This document shows positions 1 through 11,020 of a DNA stretch of 39,294 nt, piece after piece (position 1 is the stretch's first letter; each line of letters starts with the position of its first letter). Under the pieces are notes generated by a model. That model was given only the letters and a program-made list of their open reading frames with translations, did no database searches and was not told the DNA's origin. The stretch covers positions 1 to 39,294 of the forward strand of contig MEDX01000031.1 in NCBI GenBank assembly GCA_001724245.1, given 5' to 3'. The position numbers were made by a program, and so were the translations under genes. The stretch is from Fonticula-like sp. SCN 57-25 (lineage: Eukaryota; Nucleariida; Rotosphaerida).

Positions 1-655
1 GCACTACAACATACCTGTACAATACTCTATGAATGAACCGTTCAAAATTTGGATGATACTTAAGGCCCCAGATCATCGATGATGCTTAGTCCAAGCCTAT
101 TTTAGCGCGCCTACTTTTGTGGGTTTGAATTTTTCCCCCTGTTAATAGGCAAAAAATGTCGCTCGCATAGTCTCACATGCTTGAAATGACAAAAAAACGC
201 TCAGAATGCCCTTTCCATGCCCAACTATCCTCACAAACCTTTGTCTATCTTGTTCATTCTTACTATTATACTCTTTTTAGCCCCTTCTGCTACCAACACT
301 TCCTTTTCATGCTCTGTTCCCTTCATTCGAACCTTCCCGCCACTGTAATCTGCAAACTGCAAACTGGTACATCTGATCGCGATCGTCCCTTGGAACGTTG
401 CAACTGACTTGTGGCGCCTCTGCTGCTGCGCGCTTCGCGGTCGTCGCTGGTGTACGTTTGTAGGACCTCTGTGTGTCGCTGCTATGCTGTTTCGCGTTTG
501 CTGCTATGAATGTTTTTGTTTTTGTGTATTCTGATCTCATTGCTTCTTTACGCAGTATTTTAACGCTTTGCACCCTTTACCGTGTGATCCACGCGTGCAG
601 ATTTCCCAGCCGCCGTTTTGTCTTTTGCTAGTCGCTGCCTGAGAGCTGCGTCTGC
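1..655. other. Left flank, no gene recognised
   Basis: I see no convincing coding exon here. Short open frames on both strands have no family resemblance and lack the G/C-ending codons seen in the real exons of this window. The right half is pyrimidine-rich and leads into the J-domain gene whose ATG is at 656, so it probably holds that gene's promoter and 5' UTR. The left part could be the 3' flank of a gene outside the window. Confidence 0.5.
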
Positions 656-2524
656 ATGTCAAGTAGCTTCACCGGGTATCAGTATCAACCGGTAGACATG
701 GAAGGCGCCGGAGATGCCTCAGAGTCGGCAGCAAGCCAGGAGAAGAACTTTTATGCAGTCTTGGGGGTTTCCCGGACAGCGTCGCCTGACGAGATCAAGA
801 AGGCGTACCGCAAGCTGGCGCTTCTGTACCACCCTGACAAGAGCACAGGAAACGAGGAAAAGGTACGCTTTTGCCCTGCTTTTTGCATGTGATGTTTGTT
901 GCCTGTGCCATCTGGCCGATCCGCGTGCACGTCAGCAATCTCTTGCTTGGCGCGGGCAGTATCCTTAAAAGGCCCGCTCGGCCGCTTCTCTGCAATCATA
1001 GTTTTTCAGTTGCTGATGCCGTTTGTCGTGCAGTTCAAGCAAGTGACTGATGCGTATGATGTGCTCTCTGACGAGCAGCGCCGCGCCATCTATGATCGGT
1101 ATGGCGCAGTCGGCCTTCAGTTTTACGAGACGTACGGCAAGTCGAGCCCTCTTGCCGGCGCGCTGTTCCACCCGATGGCCGTCTGCCTCCTGCTTTCGAT
1201 GTTTTCCCTTTTCTTTGCCCTTTTGGTCATCTTCCCCGCCCTTCTGGCCGTGCTTATTGACTCTGCGCCGGCGGGCTGGACGTACGCCGCCGTCTTCACG
1301 CCGTTGTGGATCCTCGACGCGGTGCTGTTTATCGCCCTCATCGCCTTTGTGGTGTCCAGCATCAGCCAGCTGCGCGAGGCCGCCGCCCAGGCGCGCGCCG
1401 CGCACGACCCGGAGAGCGGTGAGCCGCAAGAGCACGAGGCCGGCCCGTCCACGTTGGAGATCGTGTGGTACGTGACGCCCGCGATCGTCCGCTTCTCGGC
1501 CTTCTTTGCTTTCCAAATCCTCATCGTCGTCAAGATGGACTCGGCGCCTTTCATTCCGTGGGCCAACGTCTGGATCCCCATCTACATCGCAGAGATCATC
1601 GGTTTCTTTGAGACTATCCACGAGACGTACACTCAGGTGTCGCTCTTCAAGGTGCGTCAGAAGAAGGATGAAGCATTATTTTGGGCCTTTCTGTGTGATT
1701 TTTGAGGAATGCCCAATTTCTCGTGTTTTCCGTGTGTTTTTCGTGTGTTTTTCGCGTGTTTTTCTTGTGTTTTCTCGTTTATCAGTGATGCTCACGCGCG
1801 CCTCGTAGCACATCGAGACGCTGAAGGACTCTCGCTTTGCCGTTGTCGCGACTGTCCTCTACAACTTCCGCTGGAACGTCCTCCGCATTATTCTGATTGC
1901 GTTCATTGTGGTCAAGTCGGACGGCCTCGTGACGTGGAGCTGGGCCGTCGTGGCGACGCCGCTCTTTGTGGCCTGCTTCCTCGCCCTCATCTTTGACTGC
2001 CTCGTCACCCCCATCCAGGTCCAGATGGGCCAGTCGGAGGAGGAGCAGCGCCAGATTCAGAACAGCGCGTCCGCGAGGCGCTGGTTTGCGTTTGTTATGA
2101 TTGTTCTGCTTGTGGCGTTTGTCGGCATGCTCGTGCAGAGACTCGACCTCAATGTCCTGGTACGCAAAGTATCGAATTTCGTCATTTGCCGTTGGTTATG
2201 TGCCGTCGAGCGTTGTGTTTCGTTGTTTTCTCGCCCTTTTTGTCGTGTTTTGTTCCTTTGCTTTTCATTTTTGCCGTGTTTCTGACGCTTATGTGAACGC
2301 AGTTTTCGATGGGGACCATCTTTGTCCCGATCTTTATTGTGACCGGCGTCCTCTTCTGCATCTGCGGGTGCTGCCTGCCGTGCATGTACTGCATCACCTC
2401 GCAGGGCGGCCTCGATCTGGACGAGTTTGCGGACTCTGTGGGCAACACCCAGCCTCAGCGCCTGGCCATTCTTCCGCCGGCCTCGGGGCCAGGGAGCGTG
2501 CCCAACTACTCGGTCAGCGACTAG
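656..2524 (+). CDS. J-domain protein fused to a TMEM185-like membrane domain
   Basis: Four exons (656..862, 1034..1651, 1809..2159, 2303..2524), all joined in phase 0, give about 465 residues. Residues 31-93 form a J domain with the Hsp70-stimulating HPD at 59-61 and the end motif [18 protein letters not shown], which resembles DNAJC5/cysteine-string protein. The remainder is polytopic. It repeats a unit of the form 'K/R-[LM]-D-x(n)-W-x(n)-[VT]-P-[LI]-[WF]', as in the TMEM185 (fragile-X-F) family, then a final helix followed by a CxCCxPCxYC cluster that could be palmitoylated. The likely role is a membrane-anchored Hsp70 co-chaperone facing the cytosol (inference). The gene is followed by SFT2 on the same strand 318 bp away. 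The J domain is certain; assignment of the membrane half to TMEM185 rests on repeat pattern only. Confidence 0.85.
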
Positions 2525-2842
2525 ACAGAAAAACATTCTAGCAACAGAAGAAAAGAGTGTACCAGATTTTGACATCAATGAATTGTGCTCTTTTGGCAAC
2601 ATTTAGTACCCGCTGCTTTGGCAAATGTCAGTGTTGGAAGCTGCAATAAGTACGAGACAGTAGTTTAGTGCTTGCACAATCATGATTTCAGCATTACCGT
2701 AACATACAGTCAGCATTTCAGGGGAGTCCCTGCCAAGTCCCTGACTGCTGGCTGACCGGATCCTGCTCACGGATCGGCCGGTGACTGCTTGTGCTGCTAA
2801 AGAGTGTTTCAGTGCTCTGCTGCGCGTTAAATTATTGCGGAC
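2525..2842. other. Intergenic, J-domain gene to SFT2
   Basis: A 318-bp gap. It holds the 3' UTR of the upstream gene and the SFT2 promoter. I see no open frame with family resemblance and no RNA gene. Confidence 0.5.
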
Positions 2843-3547
2843 ATGGACAGTATCAAGAATGCGTTTCATTCGTTTACGAATGACGAGGAGACGGGCGGGT
2901 CGGGGAGCGGCGGCAACAATGATGAGGAGTCCCTCATGGGCGAGATGAACCAGATGTGCAAGATGAGCTACAAGACACGAATGTATGGCTTTGGTATCAC
3001 ATTTGCGCTCGGCTTCTGCCTCAGCATTGCTGTACGACTTTTCAATTGTTGCTTGCTTGCAAAGTAGAGCTTACACTGTGTCATCTCGAATAGGGTTGCA
3101 TCTTTTTGGCCTTTTTGAACCTCAAGGCCTTTGCAGTGTTTTATTCGCTCGGCTCCATTTGCTCGCTTGGGAGGTGCGCATTCATTGTCTAGTTAATAAA
3201 GGGGAGTGTGGTGTTGTATGTATTTGTTGTGATAGCATCTCTTTGTTTCGGTGCTCGGCTGGCAAACGGTGTCTAATGCTGGGTGTGGTAGTACGACTTT
3301 CCTGCTCGGCCCGATGAAGCAGATGAAGACGATGTTTGACTCGAAGCGCGCAATTGCGTCGGGCATTTACATTGCCTCGATTGCGCTGACACTCGGCTGC
3401 GCAATTGGCCTCAAGAGCGTGCCGCTGACGATCATCTCGGTCATTATTCAGTTCCTTGCCCTTGGGTGGTACTGCCTCTCGTACATCCCCTACGGGCGGT
3501 CCATGGTCACAAAGTGCTGCAAGTCCGCCACGGAAGGCGTCATTTAG
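2843..3547 (+). CDS. SFT2: SFT2-family vesicle transport protein
   Basis: Three exons (2843..3031, 3094..3173, 3292..3547) give about 174 residues, typical for the family. Four hydrophobic segments follow an acidic, Gly/Ser-rich N-terminus of about 40 residues. Family signatures are visible: FLLGPMKQMKTMFDSKR after the second helix, and YCLSYIPYGRSM at the end, matching the FLxGPxxQxxxMFxxxR and YxLSYIPxxR motifs of Sft2/Got1-like proteins. These small Golgi membrane proteins act in fusion of endosome-derived vesicles with the Golgi. The middle exon ends in phase 2 and its codon is completed by the first base of exon 3. An AATAAA lies 74 nt after the stop. Confidence 0.93.
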
Positions 3548-3620
3548 AGTATTCGTAGATGTGTTATGATAGTTGATATGGACGCAAGAACTCTGCTGTG
3601 TTTCGCCTTTGCTTGGCGAC

Positions 3621-3626
3621 AATAAA
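3621..3626 (+). promoter_or_regulatory. Polyadenylation signal of the SFT2 gene
   Basis: A canonical AATAAA lies 74 nt downstream of the SFT2 stop and just before the convergent mannosyltransferase gene. Position and motif fit a cleavage/polyadenylation signal; no other support is available. Confidence 0.5.
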
Positions 3627-3722
3627 AGTTTGCATTAAAGTTCCTCTTGCTTACGGGATGCCATGCGTACAGTATCAATAGAAAGTGGCATATAATAAAT
3701 AGTATAGTACAACTGAAAAGGT

Positions 3723-6276
3723 CTAGTCGACGATCTTCCAGGACGCGACCCACTGAAGATGCGCAAACTGCTCGAGTGGCCCGTCGAGCCCGTACGGGAC
3801 GCTGCGGAACACCCAAAAGACGGCGAGCACGACCGCGCCCGCCCACGTTGCAGGGTGCGCAGCGACGCCTCCGCCGCGGGCCGCCAGCACGTGCGTAACC
3901 TTGCCGGTAAGCACGGCGGTGAAGAGCGTGGCCGGGACGTAGTGGTGGAGGTACGTGACGCGGCCCATGAGCCAGAACGGCGCGTAGTGGAGCGCCCAGC
4001 CGAGGATGAGCAGCCAGCACCAAAAGCAGAACGACCGCCAGTCATCGCCATCCGCTGACCATGACGACGCGCCGCCGAGTGACCGAGCGCGCGCCACCGC
4101 GTGCACCGCCATCATGAGCAGCGCGAGCGCGAGCACGACCGTCCCGCCCGCCCACGTCGGCACCAGGCCAACCAAGAACAGCCGAGGCACGCTGCCGTCC
4201 CACGTGGTCATCCGCAGACCGGCCAGGTTGAACGGCCACGTGTAGGGACGCGACGTGAGCGGGTCCGTCTTGGAAGGGTCGGGCACGAGCGCGCTGTTGG
4301 CCGCGTTCATCGCGAGGTTGAGCGCCATAAACGACGACGCAAACGACGTACGCGGCGGCTCATATGAAGGCGACGGCGCCGACGAGGGCGAGGAAGCACC
4401 TACGACCACGAGGTGAGTGTCAGCAATGATAAAAGGCAGCGGCGCGCACCCTTGTGCAGCTCGACGTTCCACGTGGCGTGCGAGCTCGTCGTGTTGACCT
4501 TGTGGCAGACGACCTCGTATTGCTTAAAGCCCCACTCGGGGAGCACAACCGGGTGGCCCCACAGCAGACACCCCGTGGTCACGTGGCGCAGCTGGAAGCG
4601 CGTTGTGAGCGGGCGCAGGAGCCGCGACGGCTGCGTCAGGCTGACGTCATCAACAACCTGCACGCGCCAAAGGTCGTTCGGGTCGAGGACGCCCTCGCCG
4701 CCGTACGCCGACACCTCGAGCGACCCCTTGGTGACAGGCGCTGCAAAGGGCCGTGTTAAAAGGGAATGGCGCTGCAAAGATAGCCGTACGAATAACAACG
4801 TGGCTGTGCAGGTGCATCTTTGTCTGCACGTGGCGGAGCATGACGACGGCACCGTCGAGCACGGGCTCGGAGGCGCCGCCCGCGGGCCTCGCGTCGGGCA
4901 GCGTGTACAGCTCCCGCGGGGGGCGCACAAACAGCCACTCGTTGTTGTTGTCATGGTGCGTGTAGCACGTCACCTGCTGCTGCTTGCTGCCCGACGGGTA
5001 CGTCGACACGTGCGAGTGCAGGAGCGCACCGCACGCGCCGCCGTTCCGAAGCGTCACCGGCGTGTCGTACATTACAACTGCAGACAAGACATCAGAAAAG
5101 GCAACAATGCAACAATGGGCGCACCGCGGGATTGGTTACGGAGTGGATTGCCTTCCAGCTGCGCCTGAAAGAGCGATGGCATGTGCGCGGCACCGGATCC
5201 GTAGCGGTGCAGCACAGCAAAGTGGGCCGAAAAGGACACCGCGTACACCGCAAGCGGCAATGCAATGAGGAAGGCGGCGCGAATTGCAAAGTGCAGACTA
5301 AACTTTGGCTAAACGATAACCAAGTGTTAGGCGCAAGGAAAGGACAACGAACAAGATCGGCGCACCAAGGAGAGTCCGCGGTTTCCCAGCATTTCGTACA
5401 GGTCCTTGACGGTGTAGAGCCCGACGAGCGCAACGCTAAAGAGGCCAACCCATTTGACACTCAGCGTGAATCCCAGGGACACGCCCAGCAGAAACAGCCA
5501 CGCAAAGTATTGCAGCGACAGCGGGCGGTGCTCGCTGTTGATGAACATGGCGAGGCAAAGAAGAACAAGGGCTGTCCCGGTGAACAGCATTCCATCGAGC
5601 AGAATGAGCCGCCCGAGCGCAATGTTGGACGTATCTACAGTGGCGGTGCGTTAGCGACGCGTAAGTACAACACATTTGCTCCTACCAAACAGGATCAGAG
5701 AGGCGGCAAGCATCGCCGACGGAATGTCGCAGTTCATCGCAAGGGCAGTCCAAAAGGTGAACAGGACGCCCAGCGCCGAGATGAGCGCGCAAAAGGAGCG
5801 CATCGCGACATAAGGGACCCACTCGGGGTATTTCTAACGCACGACATTGAGTATACAAATGGACGAGCACCGAAACCTACCTCGCCGCTTCCGAACGACC
5901 ACGTTCCATTGTAGCCTGCGAGATGGCCAGCGAGGCCTAACAGCGCCTTGCCACCCGGTGGGTGCACGTCAAAGTAAAACTCATTCTTCAGATAATATCC
6001 CGCAAACTTGCCAAAGTGCGCCTCGTCCCACGCAACGATATCGGGCGTCTCGATCTTGTGTAACCGCGACCACACGGCCAGGCCCAGAACCAGGAGCGAC
6101 GCCGCCGCGATCACGACCAGGCCCTGACGCAGTTTAGGGCGCGCGGAAAGAACAAAGATAAATTAACATACCTTTGGCCGACGCTCAGCGGGGTAAAAGT
6201 CGGCCACGAGCGGCGCCGACGTTGGCGCCGGCGATGGCGGCGGTGGCGGCTCTGCGACCCCTTTCGGTTCGCTCAT
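3723..6276 (-). CDS. Protein O-mannosyltransferase, PMT2/POMT2 type
   Basis: Eight exons on the minus strand (6276..6172, 6123..5881, 5833..5686, 5634..5366, 5308..5125, 5077..4790, 4740..4450, 4399..3723) give about 734 residues, normal for the family. The protein transfers mannose from dolichyl-phosphate mannose to Ser/Thr of proteins in the ER lumen. The first lumenal loop carries the catalytic D68-E69 in [10 protein letters not shown] and the FDVHPPGGK motif; the EFYFDVHPP wording is closest to PMT2-type enzymes. Middle helices include a [11 protein letters not shown] stretch. A MIR region follows ([15 protein letters not shown], ...[14 protein letters not shown]), then a C-terminal multi-helix block. 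The usual Leu of HPPLGK is Gly here. The N-terminal 35 residues are Pro-rich and cytosolic. It diverges from the MET2-like gene across 73 bp and converges on SFT2. Confidence 0.94.
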
Positions 6277-6349
6277 TCGAGCCGTTTTGATTTTGCCGCC
6301 AAAAGCACGTGCTTTGCCGCCAAAATTGCAAATCTCGCGTGCCTGCGCC
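6277..6349. promoter_or_regulatory. 73-bp bidirectional promoter between PMT2-type gene and MET2
   Basis: The two divergent ATGs (6276 minus, 6350 plus) leave only 73 bp for both promoters and both 5' UTRs. The region holds a palindromic E-box CACGTG at 6306-6311 flanked almost symmetrically by two direct copies of TTGCCGCCAAAA (6293-6304 and 6314-6325). In budding yeast CACGTG is the Cbf1 site that drives methionine genes including MET2, so the E-box may serve the same purpose here (inference). Confidence 0.6.
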
Positions 6350-7875
6350 ATGTCCGTCGGCGTCGGTGGCGTAGAGTGGCAGCCTGCGGCGGTGCTTGCG
6401 GCGACGCCGTACACTGCTGACGTGAATGACCAGCGTATTGTAGAGTTTCCGGAACTGAAACTAGAGTCTGGGAAGGCGATCGCACCCGTTCAGGCTGCAT
6501 TCAAGACGTGGGGGACGCTCAATGAGACGCGCGACAATGGTGCGATTGCCGTGTGAGCGGCCGCTGGGACTGACGCCATCTGTCTAGTCGTTGTTGTGTG
6601 CCACGCGTTCTCTGGCTCGTGCGACGCGCAGGACTGGTGGAGTCAACTGTATGGTTCTGGCCGCGTCCTCGATCCGGCCCGCTTTTTTATTGTTTGCGTC
6701 AACCTGCTGGGATCGCCGTACGGATCGTCGTCGCCCGTGACGATCAACGCCGCGACAGGAAAGCGTACGCATGCATATTTTTACGCCTGTGCGTGCTCAC
6801 TCGACGTGGCGCAGCGTACGGGCCAGACTTTCCTTGCACAACTGTGCGCGACAGCGTACAGCTACAAATGATGGTCGTCTTTGACTATCTCGCGGTCGCC
6901 AGCGTGCGGTGCGTCATTGGCGGCTCGTTGGGCGGCATGGTTGCGCTTGAATGGGCGATTATGGCCGGTGACAGGGTAAAGTCGGTTGTTCCCATCGCGA
7001 CGAGCGCGCGCGTACGTGCACCGTGCATGGCGAAATAACATACTGACACGCATTGACTAGCACTCTGCGTGGTGCATTGGCTTTAGCGAGGTGCAGCGTC
7101 AATGTATATATGGCGACCCTCTTTATCAGGGAGGCCGGTGCGTTGCCCGCCTGCAACTTGCCTGTCGCTGACGCGCCTTGCAGCTACTCGCTGGACAACC
7201 CGCCGACGCACGGGCTTGCGACGGCGCGCATGGCGGCCATGTTGACGTACCGCTCGCGCACCTCATTTGAGAGCCGATTTGGGCGCAAGATTCAGAACAA
7301 GCCCGCCTCGCAGCAAGGTGGGCTCCCCAACCCCGCGTCGGTGCGTTCCTCTATTGTGTTTTTTCGTGTGTGGCCAACAGTGGTGCCTGCAGGAAGTGTT
7401 TTCTGCGCAGAGTTACCTCCGCTACCAAGGCGACAAGTTCATCCGCCGCTTTGATGTCAACTGCTACCTGCACATCCTGAACATCCTCGACTCGCAAGAC
7501 GTCGGCCGCGGGCGCCCCGGCGGGCTCGCGGGTGCGCTCGCTTCCATCCGCCAGCCCGCGCTCGTTATTGGCGTTGAGAGCGACGTGCTGTACGTACTGG
7601 AAGAGCAGGAGGAGATTGCCGCGCATATCCCGGGCGCTCAGCTCCGCGTCATCACCTCGACGGACGGGCACGACGGGTTCCTCCTCGAGTTTGCGCAGCT
7701 CAACAAGGCGGTGCGTGCGTGGATGCGCGAGACGATGCCGGGCGGGGACGACGGCGTGGACGACGCGCACGACTTTGACCAGGCGGGGCACAGGTCAAAG
7801 GCAGGGGAGGGATGGGGAGACTGGGACGAGATTGAGAGGAGGGAGGAGCTGAAGATGCAGCAAGAAACAAAGTAA
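6350..7875 (+). CDS. MET2: Homoserine O-acetyltransferase (MET2-like)
   Basis: Six exons (6350..6539, 6588..6764, 6815..7011, 7061..7137, 7184..7340, 7393..7875) give about 426 residues. The alpha/beta-hydrolase-fold enzyme acetylates L-homoserine with acetyl-CoA, the entry step to methionine by direct sulfhydrylation. The nucleophile elbow is GGSLGGM with Ser160; Asp330 (VESDVLY) and His359 (DGHDGFLLE) complete the triad. Other family motifs are CHAFSGS, TGKPYGPDFP (created only after splicing), QRQCIYGDP and YLRYQGDKF. The first intron donor must be GTGCGA at 6540, because it alone yields the expected VVVVCHA. The last 35 residues are acidic and not conserved. The acetyl rather than succinyl preference is assumed from the fungal family. 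Confidence 0.93.
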
Positions 7876-8120
7876 CCTATAGTAACCTTATATGAATGAT
7901 ATACTATGTATGAAGAAATTGAACGAATACATGTATTTTTGGCCGTTTTTTTCAGCTTGCTTTACTCGCGACTGCGAATTTCGTGCACAATGCGCGGCTG
8001 GCATCTCGTCTGATTTTGTCTGATTTTTCTGATTTCGTAAACGTCAACAAACTGCTCGTCATCCGTGCAAACACCCGCCATCACCATCCCCGTATCGCAT
8101 CGGTTGCCGCCGCCGCCGCC

Positions 8121-9162
8121 ATGTCGAACGAGCTCATCGGCAGCCGCATCATCATCATCTCCAAGCAGGAGCTGAGGTATGAGGGCTTGCTGCGCGACCT
8201 GAACCCCCAGGATGACACGTTCCTTCTCGCGGATGGTACGGACCCGATTGCCGGATTCGCCAGGGGGATCTCAATGCGCTGACACCGTATCTAGTTATCA
8301 TGTATGGCTCGGAGGGACGCAATGCCGCTCTTGGTAAGGCGGAAGTCCAGGCCGCTCCTGTGCGCTTTCCCCTTATTCAGTTCAATGCACGCGATATCAA
8401 GGATTTGAAGGTGGTCAAGGATGAGACGCCTGCGACCATCGATGATCCCGCCGTTGTCATCTTGGAGGCTCCGGAAGCATTGCCGACGGCAAAGGCCCCC
8501 GAGGCTTCGTCAAATGCCGCGCCCAGCTTGTTTGAGGCTGCCTCGGCCGAGTCGAAGAAGCATTACAACAGCTCGTCACATTCGCGGCCCGCTAACCGCG
8601 GCCCGCCGCGCCCGCGCCCTACCGGCCCTGTCGGCGATCTCACCACCGAGTTTGACATTGAGGCGAGCAACGCAAAGCTTTCGACGCTTAGCCTTGATGG
8701 CGACTCTGCGCCCGCTGCAAAGGCGTACGACAAGACGGCGTCTTTCTTTGACACGATGTCGTCGGATATGAAGGATCGCGCCGAGCGCAGCAAGAATCCC
8801 ATGTACGCGAACTCGCGCACTTGTCATACTGTGTTGCTCACAATTGCGCTTTTAGGACTGGTCGCGAGATGCGCGCTGCTGAGGGAGCTCAGAACATGGA
8901 TACTTTTGGTCACGATCCCAACTATGTCCCTTCGTACCGCGGCCGCGGTCGCGGTGGGCGTGGCCGCGGTGGTCGCGGTGGCCAGAACCGCAACTACCAG
9001 CAGCGCGACAACGGTGACTACCACCAGCCCCACTACCGCAACAATGACGAAAGGCGGTATAACCAGGGCCATAACCGCGGCGGCAACCACTACAACAACA
9101 ACCAGCCTCGCCAGCCGCGGCCGTCCCACGACAACGCCAACAGCGACGCGTCGACGGCTTAA
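8121..9162 (+). CDS. LSM14/Scd6/RAP55 RNA-binding translational repressor
   Basis: Three exons (8121..8235, 8295..8802, 8856..9162) give about 309 residues. The N-terminal LSm domain (residues 1-80) has IGSRIIIISKQELRYEGLL and, across the first splice, VIMYGSEGRN, ending with FNARDIKDL. A variable Pro/Ala/Ser linker follows. Then come TTEFDIEASNAKL (155-167, FDF-like), KTASFFDTMSSD (185-196, FFD box), MDTFG (about 221-225, TFG box) and an RGG tract from about 236. This order is diagnostic for LSM14/Scd6/Trailer-hitch proteins, which bind mRNA, recruit decapping factors and localise to P bodies. The second donor is GTACGC at 8803; using it restores phase and gives KNPMTGREMRAAEG. A Gln/Asn/Gly/Arg-rich tail closes the protein. 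Confidence 0.92.
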
Positions 9163-9869
9163 GGAGGATGCAAAGAGAAGGAAGGAGCACGCATTAGGTG
9201 TATTAGAAGCTGATGATGATGCTGACGAAGATTGTGATGATTTGGTGGCTGGCAAGCAGGTTTGCTTTGCGGTAAACTGTTCCCCCTCGTGTATACTGTC
9301 GCTTGTGTTTTTTGTGTCTGATGTCTTTGTGTCTGTTTTTGCCATATGAGCGCTCCTTTGGTACCACGTACTGTACGGAATACGTATGTTCGCCTGCACG
9401 TGCCGGCACTGCCCCAATAGTCGTGTAATGTAATATAACAGTACATGATTATTGATCACTGGTTGCATTGGGAAGCTATTTGAAGCTACGATAAGGTGGA
9501 AATGAGCAAAGTGCTACACGGTGGACTCAGTACACGAGTCACCTCGTTTATGGGTCGATGTGCTTGGCTGCGCTGATTCTTGCCAGATTCCTGGGCTGGT
9601 CCACTCTGGTATGCATAATACCCATATAAAACTACAAAATTGCAAATTTGTGAATCGTTCTGATTGGTCAAAGCTAGTAGATCCTTCGAGTCAAATCGCA
9701 CAGACGCTGTTTTTCTCGGATCTGCGGAGTCACGCACGAACTTTCGACGAAGCCTCGTTCAGAGTTCCCTTAACTGCAAAGCAGCGCGAGAAAGGAGACT
9801 CTCGGCAAAAGGAAAGTAAGCGTGGGCTTGTGATTGTATTTATCGCTCAAGAAATAGTACCTTTTCGCC
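9163..9869. other. Intergenic, LSM14 to TH1 gene
   Basis: About 700 bp without a recognisable exon. The left part is LSM14 3' UTR, including a purine-rich GATGATGATG stretch near 9212. The right part is AT-rich around 9610-9660 with an inverted CCAAT motif (ATTGGTC near 9664), consistent with a promoter for the downstream gene. Confidence 0.45.
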
Positions 9870-10676
9870 ATGTCGAGCAGCGACGCGATCCCTCTGGTAA
9901 GTTGCGCTTGTTTATGGCGATGTTGCACTTGTATGGTTGGCTAACGCGTACTGTGCGGTCTCTCTGCTGTTTCAGGAGCCATTTCTGGGCCAGAAGAGCC
10001 GCCGTCGGTCTAGCGTAGCCAAGCACTTTGAGGGCGACTACCTTCAGTTGGGGAGCAACCCCGCGGTCATCAAGATCCTTTCTCGCTTTGGTACGCATGC
10101 GTGTGCTCGCTCTCTGGTCGTGTCGTTTTTCATAGTCGTGCTTTTGTATGCGTTTACATGGCTGGCCGTGTGCTAACGCCTTGCGCGAAATAGGCGACCA
10201 AAAGATTGTGTTTGCCGACATTGTTACCAAGATCAATAAGCGGAACAAGATGCAGGAGCGCGTCTTCCTTTTGACTGGCACGCGATGCGCTGCGTCTGCG
10301 CGCTGATCCCTAACGTTTGCATGTAGAGAGCGCGATTTATAATCTTGAGCCGGAGAGCTGGAAGGTGAAGCGTCGCATTTCTATTGAAGACATTGGCGGC
10401 GTGAAGCTTAGCCTGCTGACCGACAACTTTTTCTGCATCCACGTGCCCGCGGAATACGACTACCTTCTGACGAACCCGAAGAAGACGGAGATTGTGACGC
10501 AGCTGATGCATTGCTACGAGGCGGCCATGGATGGCGCCAAGCTGCCAGTGTCGTTCTCAAACACGTTCGACTACAAGATCGACGAAGACATGTACCGCGA
10601 GGTGCAATTCAAGCTCGAGAAGGAGGGAGTAACAACGCAGATTTTCACAAAGAAGACTGAAAAGACCAAAAAGTAG
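9870..10676 (+). CDS. Stand-alone myosin-I tail homology 1 (TH1) domain protein
   Basis: Four exons (9870..9896, 9976..10090, 10194..10277, 10327..10676) give about 191 residues, almost exactly one TH1 domain. In myosin I this domain binds acidic phospholipids. Signatures: LGQKSRRRSSVAKHFEGDY (the LGRKERRR...GDY start of TH1), IVFADIVTKINKRNK, RVFLLTESAIYNLEP and a basic C-terminus. No motor, IQ or SH3 region is present before or after it, and the ATG at 9870 sits directly before the domain. The third intron begins GC instead of GT (10278..10326), which is the only choice giving LLTESAIYNL. The likely role is a membrane or cytoskeleton adaptor (inference). Confidence 0.87.
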
Positions 10677-11020
10677 CGGGTTCCTTCTATCCTTTATGTT
10701 TTTGTGAAATTGCTTTTGTTCTTTTCTGCGTGTCGCGCAGTTCTATATTGTTACACTTGGGCGCGGCATCGCGCCACTTTTGTAGTGTCGTTGTGATTGA
10801 TGTACCCTGTACATTTTGTTTGTCTGGCTCCGCTTTCGTTCCTCGTTCATCGCATCAAGTATACCGAATATGCACAACCAATGCCATGGCTAATATATTA
10901 TGGTATTATAACGAGCTGTCTGCGGAAGCGAAAGCAAAGAACGCCTATAAAAAGGGGATAATGATAATGCACAAAGTTGAATGAAGTAATGAAGTAGAGT
11001 GCATGCATTTTTCGGGGGGG
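10677..11020. other. Convergent intergenic region
   Basis: A 344-bp gap between the TH1 gene and the minus-strand Ser-rich gene. It is AT-rich near 10890-10910 and probably holds both 3' UTRs. I see no gene. Confidence 0.4.

Noticed and set aside
4413-5914. Long plus-strand frames opposite the mannosyltransferase exons
   Set aside because: They are Arg/His-rich antisense shadows of a gene with eight phase-consistent exons.
6540-6587. MET2 first intron with the canonical-looking donor GTGAGC at 6553
   Set aside because: It gives the wrong phase for the conserved VVVCHAFSGS; GTGCGA at 6540 is the only donor that fits.
8803-8855. LSM14 donor at the later GT sites near 8822 or 8831
   Set aside because: They give a stop or the wrong frame; GTACGC at 8803 restores the frame into the TFG box.
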